Assembly (NCBI RefSeq): GCF_037041345.1
Contig: NZ_CP146287.1
Span: 382,236-435,000 of the forward strand
Length of the DNA stretch: 52,765 nucleotides
Direction: 5' to 3'
Source: Abiotrophia defectiva ATCC 49176
GTDB lineage: Bacteria; Bacillota; Bacilli; Lactobacillales; Aerococcaceae
Shown piece by piece: positions 33,292 through 41,634 of the stretch. A program made the position numbers and the translations under genes. How positions within the stretch are numbered: the stretch's first letter is position 1; each line of letters opens with the position of its first letter. The notes beneath the pieces are model-generated. The model made no database searches, was not told the DNA's origin, and saw only the letters and a program-made list of their open reading frames with translations.

Positions 33292-34709
33292 ATGAATTAG
33301 CAAGTCGAATTCTATCCCTAGTGGGAGGCAAGGACAATGTCCTGGCCAATGCAACCTGTATGACGCGTCTGCGCCTGACCCTGCGCGATCTATCCCTAGT
33401 GGACCAAGAGGCCCTCAGGCAAGTGGAAGGGGTCATGGGCCTAGTCGTCCAAGACCAAGTGCAAGTCATCCTAGGACCGGGCAAGGTCAATCAAGTTGGG
33501 TCAGCCTTTGCCCAATTAACAGGCCTCAGTCTGGGCTATGAAGAGCTGGCAGCCGACCAAGTGGCTAAGGCCAACAAAGACCAGCAAAAGGCTAAGTATG
33601 ACAAGCCTCTGCAACGCTTCTTGCAACGGATTGCCAATATCTTCATTCCTTTGTTGCCGGGGATTATTGCAGCCGGTATGATCAATGGGATTGCCAATGT
33701 CATCAATGTCTCCAACCAGAATGCCTGGGCCGGCGAATGGTGGTTCCAAGCCATTCGGACCATGGGGTGGGCCCTCTTCGCCTTCTTGCCAATTTATGTG
33801 GGCATGAACGCGGCCAAAGAATTCAAGGGCAGTGCCGTTCTGGGTGGCATGGCCGGGGCCCTATCCGTGGCGGTTCCAAGCATGCCTCTCTTGGCTAAGG
33901 TGGCAGATGCGCCAATTCTTCTTCCAATAACTAATAAGGCCTTCTCACCAGGGGCTGGTGGGCTCCTAGCCGCCCTCTTTATGGGGATTTTCTTCGCCTA
34001 CCTAGAGCGGGCCATTCGTCGTATCATGCCCGATCTTTTGGACACCTTCTTCACGCCACTCCTAACCGTCGTAGTCGGGGTGCTGGTATCGGTCATTGTC
34101 ATTCAACCGCTGGCAGCCCTAGTGACGGACGGGATTTATGCTAGCTTAGATTATTTCTATACCCAATTGGGTGCCCTCGGTGGCTTCCTCCTCTCCGTTG
34201 GCTTCTTGCCACTGGTTTCTGTGGGGCTCCACCAAGCCTTAACGCCAATTCATACCATGCTGAATAATCCGCAAGGTCCAACGGCCGGGATCAACTATCT
34301 CTTGCCAATTCTTATGATGGCAGGGGGCGGTCAGGTCGGTGCGGGTCTGGCCCTCTACCTCAAATCACGCAACAAACGCCTGAGACAATTGACTCGTGAC
34401 TCCTTGCCAGTCGGCATTCTCGGGATTGGTGAACCCATGATGTATGCCGTGACCCTGCCACTAGGTAAACCATTTATTACGGCCTGCTTGGGTTCAGGTC
34501 TGGGGGGCGTTCTAGCGGTCCTCTTCCATCTAGGGGCTGTCTCCCAAGGGGTATCCGGTCTCTTCGGCTTGCTGATTATGGTGCCAGGCACGCAAATCTC
34601 CTATGTCATCGCCATGTTAGGAGCTTATCTAGGTGGCTTTGTCTTGACCTGGTTCTTCGGGGTGGATGAAGCTCGGATTGCTCAAGTCTATGGTGGCGAT
34701 AAGCAATGA
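33288..34709 (+). CDS. murP: PTS EIIBC permease for MurNAc-type sugars (473 aa)
   Basis: It has an N-terminal glucose-type EIIB domain (phosphorylated Cys24 in NATCMTRLRL), followed by a ~10-TM EIIC domain (from ~110, with IFIPLLPGIIAAGMINGI and LGIGEPMMYAVTLPLGKPF). It imports and phosphorylates MurNAc or MurNAc-GlcNAc. There is no EIIA domain, so a shared glucose-type EIIA from elsewhere is required, as for other MurP proteins. The substrate is assigned from the murQ and mupG neighbours. Confidence 0.88.
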   Translation: MNELASRILSLVGGKDNVLANATCMTRLRLTLRDLSLVDQEALRQVEGVMGLVVQDQVQVILGPGKVNQVGSAFAQLTGLSLGYEELAADQVAKANKDQQKAKYDKPLQRFLQRIANIFIPLLPGIIAAGMINGIANVINVSNQNAWAGEWWFQAIRTMGWALFAFLPIYVGMNAAKEFKGSAVLGGMAGALSVAVPSMPLLAKVADAPILLPITNKAFSPGAGGLLAALFMGIFFAYLERAIRRIMPDLLDTFFTPLLTVVVGVLVSVIVIQPLAALVTDGIYASLDYFYTQLGALGGFLLSVGFLPLVSVGLHQALTPIHTMLNNPQGPTAGINYLLPILMMAGGGQVGAGLALYLKSRNKRLRQLTRDSLPVGILGIGEPMMYAVTLPLGKPFITACLGSGLGGVLAVLFHLGAVSQGVSGLFGLLIMVPGTQISYVIAMLGAYLGGFVLTWFFGVDEARIAQVYGGDKQ

Positions 34710-35734
34710 AAGGACAAGTAGTCGGATTTTCCTTCTATAGTAATCAGTCGCTAGACGACAATCTGTCTCGGATTGACCGTTTTAGTCAGCAAGGCCTTGG
34801 CCACGCCTTTACCAGTCTTAACCTAAGCCCTCATTATAAGCCGGTTGAGCTAGACCTAATCATGGCGGACTGCCACGAAAAAGGGGTCCAGGTCATGGCA
34901 GATATTAATGAGGCCAGCCTGGATTGTTATGGCCTGGACCGCCTGCAAGCCTGGGGCTTTGGCTCCTTGCGAGTAGATGCCGGACTGACCCCTCAGCAGA
35001 TGGCCGTCCTCAGCCAGTCCAGTCACCTGGTCCTTAATGCTTCGACCCTTACGGAGACCTTGCTAGAAGCCTTAGCTCAGGCAGGGGTAGATTTGGGCCG
35101 GGTCTGGGCTGCCCATAACTATTATCCCAAGGTCTATAGCGGCCTCAGCCAGGCCTATGTCCTGGCCCAAAATCAAAGACTGCATGCCTTAGGCATTCCT
35201 TGTCTAGCCTTCGTCAGTGGCCAGGTAGCTAGGGGGCCTTACTTTGATGGCCTCTGTACAGTCGAGCAGACCCGGCAGTGGCCAAGTCAGCAGGCAGCGC
35301 TTTATCTCCTATCGCAATGTCAGGTTGACCGGGTCTACGTAGGGGATTGTGATGTCAGCCAAGATCAACTAAGACGTCTGGCCAGTCTCAATGATGGCCT
35401 GGTAGAGTTACGGGCCCAGGCTCCGCAAGCCTTGCTAGATCAAGTCTGGTCCAATCGGCCAGATGCCAGTGATTGGGTCATTCGGGCCTCGGAAACCCGC
35501 CAAGCCTTGCGCGGGCAAGAAGTGGTGGGGCAGCCTGGCCCTCGCCAGCGAGGGGACCTAGTCCTGGGCCGGGCCAACTATGGCAGCTATGCCAATGAAC
35601 TGGAAATTTGCCTGACAGACTTGCCAGCGGATGACCGCCAGGCCATTGTCGGTCAAGTGGCTAGCTCAGATCTAGGCCTTCTGGACTATATTCGGGGCGA
35701 CTGGTCTCGCTTTCGTTTGTCACTGAGCGAATAA
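34706..35734 (+). CDS. mupG: 6-phospho-N-acetylmuramidase, DUF871/MupG family (342 aa)
   Basis: This TIM-barrel protein of the DUF871 family starts VGFSFYSNQSLDDN. It has VQVMADINEASL, GSLRVDAGLT, VWAAHNYYPKVYSGLS and an RANYGSYANELEI C-terminal domain. In Staphylococcus the family member MupG splits imported MurNAc-6P-GlcNAc in the cytoplasm, upstream of MurQ. The three genes overlap by 4 bases each, so they form one coupled operon: import, cleavage, de-etherification. No MurR-type regulator gene is present here. Confidence 0.9.
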   Translation: MKGQVVGFSFYSNQSLDDNLSRIDRFSQQGLGHAFTSLNLSPHYKPVELDLIMADCHEKGVQVMADINEASLDCYGLDRLQAWGFGSLRVDAGLTPQQMAVLSQSSHLVLNASTLTETLLEALAQAGVDLGRVWAAHNYYPKVYSGLSQAYVLAQNQRLHALGIPCLAFVSGQVARGPYFDGLCTVEQTRQWPSQQAALYLLSQCQVDRVYVGDCDVSQDQLRRLASLNDGLVELRAQAPQALLDQVWSNRPDASDWVIRASETRQALRGQEVVGQPGPRQRGDLVLGRANYGSYANELEICLTDLPADDRQAIVGQVASSDLGLLDYIRGDWSRFRLSLSE

Positions 35735-35736
35735 AA

Positions 35737-35777
35737 CAACCCCCATTGTTGCTAGCATAAGGCCATAATGGGGGTTG
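35737..35777 (+). terminator. terminator-like hairpin after mupG
   Basis: CAACCCCCATT (35737-35747) and AATGGGGGTTG (35767-35777) form a perfect 11-bp stem. The T-tract is weak. The rest of the ~310-base gap to rex holds the two sites listed next. Confidence 0.7.
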
Positions 35778-35914
35778 AATATTTAAGGAAAAATGACGAA
35801 GTGAAAAGGTTTGCACTATGAGAAGTTCTCTCATCGTAGCCTGAGTCACATAAAGATTCTTATTTGAAGTTTGTGTTATCACGTAAATGAAAGCGGATAA
35901 AGGCAGGAGTGCGA

Positions 35915-35940
35915 CAATTATTACTGAACTATAATAATTG
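35915..35940. promoter_or_regulatory. 9-bp inverted repeat upstream of rex
   Basis: CAATTATTA (35915-35923) and TAATAATTG (35932-35940) are perfect inverted arms ~105 bases before the rex start codon. A TATAAT lies inside. It may be an operator, but no regulator can be named. Confidence 0.5.
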
Positions 35941-35982
35941 TATTAAGTTCACCCCTAAATAATGGAGTCTAGTCAAATATGA

Positions 35983-35991
35983 TGATATACT
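35983..35991 (+). promoter_or_regulatory. extended -10 promoter of rex
   Basis: TGATATACT matches the TGnTATAAT extended -10 form ~55 bases before the ATG, with no strong -35. GTGAAAGAAGTGATCA just before the gene is a poor match to a Rex site, so autoregulation is only possible. Confidence 0.5.
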
Positions 35992-36045
35992 AAAGATATC
36001 GACTGGAGAATAAGCGAAATATTTTTATGTGAAAGAAGTGATCAA

Positions 36046-36708
36046 ATGCGTAGAGAAATACCAAAAGCAACTGTGAACCGGCTTCCTATTTACCATCGTT
36101 ATTTACGATTTTTACAGAATGCCGGTAAGAAGCGGATCTCATCTACTGAACTCAGTGATGCGGTGAAAGTAGACAGTGCGACCATTCGTCGTGACTTCTC
36201 ATACTTTGGCGCCTTGGGCAAACGGGGCTATGGCTATGATGTTGATTACTTATTAGACTTCTTCACCAAGACCCTGAACCAAGATCGTCTGACATCGGTT
36301 GCTCTCATCGGGGTAGGGAATCTGGGGAATGCGCTCCTCCATTATAACTTCCGCAAGAATAATAATGTGAGAATCGGGGCGGCCTTCGAAGTAGACCCTA
36401 AATTGATTGGGACCATTCAATCAGGAGTTCCTGTCTATTCCATTGATGAATTGTCAGAACAATTAGAAGCCCAAGGAATTGAAATTGCGCTCTTGACCGT
36501 ACCGCAAGAAGAGGCAGCAGAAGCTGTAGAACGTTTGGTGGCAGCAGGCATCAAAGGGATTCTCAACTTCACGCCATTGCGTTTCGATGTGCCAAGTCAT
36601 GTTCGTATGCAACATGTGGATTTAACCAATGAGTTGCAAACCTTGATTTATTTCATCGACAGCAACATGCATCAGCATGATGACTTTGTTGATTTCCGCA
36701 GACATTAA
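36046..36708 (+). CDS. rex: redox-sensing transcriptional repressor Rex (220 aa)
   Basis: It represses fermentation and respiration genes when NADH/NAD+ is low, binding DNA as a dimer. The N-terminal winged helix has [26 protein letters not shown]. The Rossmann domain has [18 protein letters not shown]. The C-terminal domain-swapped helix is [11 protein letters not shown]. The length is normal. Confidence 0.96.
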   Translation: MRREIPKATVNRLPIYHRYLRFLQNAGKKRISSTELSDAVKVDSATIRRDFSYFGALGKRGYGYDVDYLLDFFTKTLNQDRLTSVALIGVGNLGNALLHYNFRKNNNVRIGAAFEVDPKLIGTIQSGVPVYSIDELSEQLEAQGIEIALLTVPQEEAAEAVERLVAAGIKGILNFTPLRFDVPSHVRMQHVDLTNELQTLIYFIDSNMHQHDDFVDFRRH

Positions 36709-36713
36709 AATAG

Positions 36714-36750
36714 AGGCGACTAGGACTGGGTCCTGGTCGCCTTTGTTTTG
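36714..36750 (+). terminator. terminator after rex
   Basis: AGGCGAC (36714-36720) pairs with GTCGCCT (36736-36742), with an inner AGGAC/GTCCT stem, followed by TTGTTTTG. Confidence 0.8.
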
Positions 36751-36757
36751 TCTATAG

Positions 36758-37168
36758 CTATAAGGAGGAGCCTTCTTGGGCCAAGAGCTGAGCCGCTGGA
36801 ATATCGACGGGCGCCCATTCTAAGCTCATAAGGTCTTGGGGCTGGATCCAACGGCTAGCCTGGTGCTCGACCAGGGTCAGATTGCCAGATAGGATCTTAG
36901 CCTTGTAGACTGCTAGCTGGATAGTGGCGAATTCATAGGCGTACTCTGCAGTCGTTACCCAGTCACCCACTTCAATTTCGAGGGTCAGTTCTTCCTTAAT
37001 TTCCCGTGCCAGAGCTTGGGCTTCTGTCTCGCCAACTTCTAACTTACCACCGGGAAATTCCCAGAGTCCGGCTAGGCTCATTTCTTGGCCACGCTGTAGG
37101 CAGAGGACCTGGCCATCTTGGATAATGGCGGCACCTACTACACGAATGATTTTGCCTGTCTTTGTCAT
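36758..37168 (-). CDS. NUDIX hydrolase, MutT/CTP pyrophosphohydrolase type (136 aa)
   Basis: ATG 37168 lies 6 bases after GGAGGG; a longer in-frame extension (to 37249) has no ribosome binding site. The Nudix box GKLEVGE...REIKEELTLE fits Gx5Ex7REUxEExGU with one departure at the final Gly. IIRVVGAAIIQDGQVLCLQRG and GLWEFPGGK are typical of MutT-like enzymes that clean oxidised nucleotides such as 8-oxo-dGTP. The exact substrate is unknown. Confidence 0.9.
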   Translation of the reverse strand: MTKTGKIIRVVGAAIIQDGQVLCLQRGQEMSLAGLWEFPGGKLEVGETEAQALAREIKEELTLEIEVGDWVTTAEYAYEFATIQLAVYKAKILSGNLTLVEHQASRWIQPQDLMSLEWAPVDIPAAQLLAQEGSSL

Positions 37169-37268
37169 GTCAATCCCTCCACTTTTCTTCACTCCTATCC
37201 TAGCGCGTCCGGCCTCAATCGTCAAGATCGCTGCTTTTGTCAAAGCCAAAATAGCAAGTGTTTTTTTC

Positions 37269-37297
37269 TTGCTTTTTTGGCAGCTTAACTCTATAAT
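37269..37297 (+). promoter_or_regulatory. promoter of the P-type ATPase transcript
   Basis: TTGCTT (37269-37274) and TATAAT (37292-37297) have 17-base spacing. The start near 37304 leaves a ~195-base leader. Confidence 0.78.
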
Positions 37298-37323
37298 AGT
37301 AAGAGTAATATAACCATTGACTT

Positions 37324-37449
37324 CATAAGGGAGTAACTAGAGCCTAGCTCGTTGGTATCAACAAATATGTAGCATCTGCTGCTGGTACTGACTGAAATAG
37401 TGAGACTTATGCTGATTCACTCGTTGGGTGGCGGCATAGGTCTTTTTTT
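37324..37449 (+). promoter_or_regulatory. yybP-ykoY-type manganese riboswitch with terminator
   Basis: CATAAG (37324-37329) pairs with CTTATG (37406-37411) as aptamer stem P1, with GGGAGTAAC directly after the 5' arm, the conserved loop of the yybP-ykoY class. The 3' arm of P1 is reused in a terminator: AGACTTATGC (37403-37412) with GCATAGGTCT (37434-37443), followed by seven T. Ligand-stabilised P1 would block the terminator, giving an ON switch. The class senses Mn2+ and often controls P-type cation exporters, which fits the gene behind it. Confidence 0.8.
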
Positions 37450-37498
37450 ACAAGCTGGGGCGGCCAGCATGAAGGAATGGATCAAATAGGAGGTTACT

Positions 37499-40171
37499 AT
37501 GTCAACAAAATTATCAGCCTATAACCAAGAGGCGCAAGCCGTCATTGACAGCTTAGAAAGCCATGTTGAGACGGGCTTGACAGCTGCAGTGGCTGCGCAA
37601 CGCTTGGAAGAGTTCGGTCCTAATGAACTCAAGGCCGAAGCTCATTCAACCCTCTTGCAGAAGTTTATTGAGCAATTCAAGGACTTCATGATTATCATCC
37701 TCGTGATTGCGGCGGCTGTCTCCTTCGTGGCCAGCCATGAGTGGCACGACGCGGTCATCATTCTCCTAGTGGTGGTGCTTAACGCCATTATGGGGGTAGT
37801 CCAAGAAGCCAAGGCTGAAGAAGCCATTGACGCCCTCAAGGAAATGGCTTCACCTGACGCTCGCGTTCGCCGTGATGGCAATGTCATGACCGTTAAGTCT
37901 CATGACTTGGTGCCAGGCGATATCGTCTTATTGGAAGCTGGAGATATTGTACCAGCGGATATGCGTTTGATTGAAGCCAACTCACTCAAGGTTGAAGAAG
38001 CAGCCTTGACTGGGGAATCGGTGCCAGTTGATAAGGACATCAGCGTGATTGCAGAAGAAGGTGCCGGGATTGGGGACCGCCATAACATGGTCTTCTCTAG
38101 CACCAATGTGACTTACGGTCGTGCCTTAGCCATTGTAACGGCAACCGGGATGAATACCGAAGTCGGCCATATCGCTAGCATGTTAGCCAGTGCTGAGAAA
38201 ACCAAGACCCCATTGCAACGCGACCAAGACCGTTTGGGTAAGACCTTGACTATTATGATCTTAGTCATTGCGGCTGTGACCTTCATCGTTGGTTTGTTGC
38301 GTGGCCGTCAGATTCCCGACATGCTCTTAGTGTCTATCTCCTTGGCCGTGGCTGCCATCCCTGAAGGCTTGCCAGCCATTTCAACCATTATCCTCTCTAT
38401 CGGGACTCAAACTATGGCAGACCGTAAGGCCTTGGTTCGGACCTTGCCTGCCGTTGAGACCTTGGGTGGGACCCAAATTATCTGTTCCGATAAGACGGGG
38501 ACCTTGACCCTTAACAAGATGACCATTGAAAAAGCCTACTATGATGGGGTTCTCCACAATGCCTCTGAAGACTTAGATTTAGATTTACCGCTCTTACGTT
38601 CCATTGTTTTGGCTAACGACACGGAAGTGGACGCCGAAGGTAATTTGATTGGGGATCCAACCGAAACTGCCATGGTTAAGTTTGCCTTAGACAAGGGCTA
38701 TCCTTTGGCTGAACGCTTGGCTAGCTTCCCACGGGTGGGCGAGATTCCATTTGACTCTACCCGTAAATTGATGACGACAGTCCACCCGCTAGCGGATGGT
38801 CGCTACCTGGTAGCCACCAAAGGGGCGCCAGACCAATTGCTCAAACGCTGCCTTCATAAGGACTTTGGTGGCCAAGTGACCGACTTGACCGATGTTGATC
38901 GCCAAGCCATCTTGACCGAAAATACAGGCATGGCGCGTCAGGCCTTACGTGTCTTGGCAGGGGCTTACAAGATTATTGATCAATTACCTAGCAAGTTCGA
39001 GTCTGAGGAATTAGAACATGACTTAATCTTTGCTGGTTTAGTCGGTATGATTGACCCTGAGCGTCAAGAAGCCGCGGATGCCATTGCCGTAGCCAAAGGG
39101 GCCGGCATGCGGACCGTCATGATTACCGGTGACCACGCCGAAACCGCGCAAGCCATTGCGGAACGTCTGGGTATCTTGGATCCAAACGAAGACAACCACC
39201 ATCACGTCATGACCGGGGCCGAACTGGATGCCATTTCTGATCAAGAATTAGAAGCGCGTGTCCAAGACTTATCAGTCTACGCCCGCGTATCGCCTGAGCA
39301 CAAGGTGCGCATTATCAAGGCTTGGCAGTCTAAAGGTAAGACCGTGTCCATGACCGGGGACGGGGTTAACGATGCGCCTTCCCTCAAGCAAGCAGATATC
39401 GGGGTCGGCATGGGGATTACCGGGACCGAAGTGTCCAAGGGTGCCTCTGACATGGTTCTAGCAGACGATAACTTTGAAACCATCGTCGTGGCGGTTGAAG
39501 AAGGGCGTAAGGTCTTCGCCAACATCCAGAAGGCTGTCCAATATCTCTTGTCAGCTAACTTGGGTGAGGTCATTACCCTCTTCGTAGCCACCTTATTAGG
39601 TTGGACTATCTTGCAACCTGTTCATATCTTATGGATTAACCTAGTAACGGACGTCTTCCCAGCCATTGCTTTGGGGATGGAAAAAGCCGAGCCAGATGTG
39701 ATGAATCGTCCGCCACGGACTAAGGAGTCTAGCTTCCTATCTAACGGTATCTTGCCAAGTATCCTCTACCAAGGCGTCTTGGAAAGTGCGCTGACCCTCT
39801 TCATCTACTGGTTAGCTCGTCAATGGTACCACCAAGAAAACTTGGCTGAAACCATGGCCTTTGCGACCTTAGGTCTGATTCAACTCTTCCATGCTTTCAA
39901 CGTCAAGTATGTCTTCACTTCTCTCTTCACAGGGAAAGCCTTCGATAACAAGTTCCTTAACGGCGCAGCCCTCTTGTCGGCTGTCATGTTACTAGGCGTT
40001 ATCGTTGTTCCAGGCATCAACGACTTCTTCGATGTGACTGCGCCAACCCTACCACAATGGGGCTTGGTACTCGCTGTATCCTTCAGCATCATCGTGCTAG
40101 TCGAACTCATCAAGTGGGGCCTACGCACTAGTGGCCTAGCTGACAAGTTAAGCAAACAAGAAACCAAATAA
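37499..40171 (+). CDS. P-type cation ATPase, PacL/Ca2+-type, probable Mn2+/Ca2+ exporter (890 aa)
   Basis: A cation-ATPase N-terminal domain (LTAAVAAQRLEEFGPNEL) is followed by two TM helices, the actuator domain (TGESVPVDK), and TM3-4 with AVAAIPEGLPA. The phosphorylation site is Asp331 in CSDKTGTLTLNK, with the nucleotide-binding domain after it. TGDGVNDAPSLKQADIG closes the P-domain, and six C-terminal TM helices follow (ILWINLVTDVFPAIALG). The sequence class is SERCA/PacL-like. The Mn2+ riboswitch upstream argues that manganese is exported, as shown for streptococcal MgtA homologues. Calcium transport cannot be excluded. RBS AGGAGG precedes ATG. Confidence 0.92.
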   Translation: MSTKLSAYNQEAQAVIDSLESHVETGLTAAVAAQRLEEFGPNELKAEAHSTLLQKFIEQFKDFMIIILVIAAAVSFVASHEWHDAVIILLVVVLNAIMGVVQEAKAEEAIDALKEMASPDARVRRDGNVMTVKSHDLVPGDIVLLEAGDIVPADMRLIEANSLKVEEAALTGESVPVDKDISVIAEEGAGIGDRHNMVFSSTNVTYGRALAIVTATGMNTEVGHIASMLASAEKTKTPLQRDQDRLGKTLTIMILVIAAVTFIVGLLRGRQIPDMLLVSISLAVAAIPEGLPAISTIILSIGTQTMADRKALVRTLPAVETLGGTQIICSDKTGTLTLNKMTIEKAYYDGVLHNASEDLDLDLPLLRSIVLANDTEVDAEGNLIGDPTETAMVKFALDKGYPLAERLASFPRVGEIPFDSTRKLMTTVHPLADGRYLVATKGAPDQLLKRCLHKDFGGQVTDLTDVDRQAILTENTGMARQALRVLAGAYKIIDQLPSKFESEELEHDLIFAGLVGMIDPERQEAADAIAVAKGAGMRTVMITGDHAETAQAIAERLGILDPNEDNHHHVMTGAELDAISDQELEARVQDLSVYARVSPEHKVRIIKAWQSKGKTVSMTGDGVNDAPSLKQADIGVGMGITGTEVSKGASDMVLADDNFETIVVAVEEGRKVFANIQKAVQYLLSANLGEVITLFVATLLGWTILQPVHILWINLVTDVFPAIALGMEKAEPDVMNRPPRTKESSFLSNGILPSILYQGVLESALTLFIYWLARQWYHQENLAETMAFATLGLIQLFHAFNVKYVFTSLFTGKAFDNKFLNGAALLSAVMLLGVIVVPGINDFFDVTAPTLPQWGLVLAVSFSIIVLVELIKWGLRTSGLADKLSKQETK

Positions 40172-40182
40172 GCATTAGGCCT

Positions 40183-40217
40183 GCCACCTCTGACTTAGTT
40201 CGGAGGTGGCTTTTTTT
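40183..40217 (+). terminator. terminator after the P-type ATPase
   Basis: GCCACCTC (40183-40190) pairs with GAGGTGGC (40203-40210), followed by seven T. Confidence 0.9.
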
Positions 40218-40274
40218 GTTGAAGTGCCCAGACAAAGGCGCCAAAACAGCCCGAAAGGAGGTAAAAAAAGCGCG

Positions 40275-40532
40275 TCACGTCGCATTGGGAACCCGCCATG
40301 ACGCGTTGGGCCTCCAACACGACGTGGGTCGAGTTCCAAGGGTCCAAATCCCCCAAAAAGAGGGTAAAACGAGCGCGCCACGTCGTATTGGGAGCCCGCC
40401 ATGTCGTGTTGGGCCTCCAACACGACGTGGCACGAGCCCAAAGGCACCAAAACACCCAAAAAGGGCGCAAAACGAGCACGCCATGTCGCATTGGGAGCCC
40501 GCCATGACGCGTTGGGCCTCCAACACGACGTG
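40275..40532. repeat. second-type palindromic repeat array: three ~102-bp units
   Basis: Three 53-base imperfect palindromes (40275-40327, 40378-40430, 40480-40532; periods 103 and 102) each contain the same 13-base word in three forms: ACGTCGYRTTGGG, ATGWCGYGTTGGG and, inverted, CCAACACGACGT. Conserved ~50-base spacers carry a small CCCAAAAAGGG hairpin. The arms share no sequence with the 81-bp family, but the architecture and the AAAAAGGGCG word in the spacer are alike. Frames open on both strands through the array are repetitive and are not called. Confidence 0.9.
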
Positions 40533-40543
40533 GCTCCCCAACT

Positions 40544-41482
40544 TCAGACTCCATCATACTGAGACAGGCACTGATAAACGGTGGCGTAGTCATTTTGGTA
40601 GCAGGCGTGGTGGCCTTTGTGGAGTGGGTGGAAATATTTAGCTAGTTGGCGTTGTAGGGTGCGGTCCAATTGCTTGCTTCCCATATAGTTGGAAATTGCC
40701 GAGCGACTCAGCGGCAGGTCATGATTTAACAAAGCCCACTCACAGGCGCTTCGCAAACAGGCGGCTGCTTTATCTTCCCTAAACCCACAATGTGGGCAGG
40801 AAACCTTATAACGACTACAAGTCATGCCCAGCCGCAAACAACGTGGGCAGCCAATACCGCTTAGCAGAGTTTGGCGCTCGATGGAAGTCAATTGGCGCGG
40901 TCGATAGGGGCTGGCATGTTGGAGCGGCCCCAGTAAATCCAAGACTAGCTGCTGGCGCCGACTGCAAGTCTGACCTGCCATCTGGTCTGCCAGCCCCTGA
41001 AGCCATGCCAGCGCCTGCGGCCACAGCATATATTGACCCGCAGCTAACCCCTCGACCTGCAAATGGTCCTGGCTGAAAATCAACTTGGACACTAACTGGC
41101 AGTCTAATTGCTGACTCCTAAGAAATTGCTGCAACAAGCTCTGGGCTCGGGCTATTTGCCCCAGTAAGTCGTGCTGATAAGGGCGCCCGTTGAGTCTGGA
41201 AGCAAATCCTTGATAGAGAAACTGCCCGCCATAATGCTTGATTTCCACTAGATAGAGCCCCTGGGGCACCAGCAAAAGCCCGTCGATTTGCGTGCCCTTT
41301 CCCAGGGGGATCCATAAATCAGTCAGATAAAAAGTAGACAGCCCCAAGTCTTGAATCACTTGGGCAAGCCTCGCCTCGCCCTCTAAGCCAGTCAGGAGAC
41401 GCAGGTAGTCTGTCTCGTCCTCCTGGGATAAGTGGCCTCTTTGCTTGATAAGTTGATAAAATCTTGCCTCTTGATGGTACAT
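40544..41482 (-). CDS. NERD-domain protein with C-terminal zinc ribbon (312 aa)
   Basis: The nuclease-related domain occupies residues ~30-130: GLEGEARLAQVI, then LWIPLGKGTQIDGLLLVP and GLYLVEIKHYGG, which supply the E...D...E-x-K residues expected of the restriction-endonuclease-like fold. A zinc-ribbon-like pair CPRC...CPHC lies at ~216-235, followed by a basic helical tail. RBS AAGGAGGA lies 6 bases before the ATG. It may act on DNA or RNA; the biological role is not established. It stands alone, convergent with the P-type ATPase across the repeat array. Confidence 0.85.
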   Translation of the reverse strand: MYHQEARFYQLIKQRGHLSQEDETDYLRLLTGLEGEARLAQVIQDLGLSTFYLTDLWIPLGKGTQIDGLLLVPQGLYLVEIKHYGGQFLYQGFASRLNGRPYQHDLLGQIARAQSLLQQFLRSQQLDCQLVSKLIFSQDHLQVEGLAAGQYMLWPQALAWLQGLADQMAGQTCSRRQQLVLDLLGPLQHASPYRPRQLTSIERQTLLSGIGCPRCLRLGMTCSRYKVSCPHCGFREDKAAACLRSACEWALLNHDLPLSRSAISNYMGSKQLDRTLQRQLAKYFHPLHKGHHACYQNDYATVYQCLSQYDGV

Positions 41483-41593
41483 GGCACTTCCTCCTTCTTA
41501 TATAAATACCCCAAAAGCTTCCTTCTCGCACCAAATCCAGGCCTAAAAGTTTGATGAGAAGGGCTGGGTCTTTTGCTTTTAAGTCTTTTCCAT

Positions 41594-41599
41594 TATAAT
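41594..41599 (+). promoter_or_regulatory. -10 box of the fusion gene
   Basis: TATAAT lies 36 bases before the start. TTTGCT 16 bases upstream is a weak -35. Confidence 0.45.
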
Positions 41600-41634
41600 A
41601 GACAGTGAATAAGTCAGGAGAAGGAGACAGGACT

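Noticed and set aside
40175-40593. Several overlapping Arg/Gly/His-rich frames on both strands at the ~102-bp array
   Set aside because: They are repetitive translations of a palindromic array, overlap the P-type ATPase terminator or the NERD gene, and have no ribosome binding sites.
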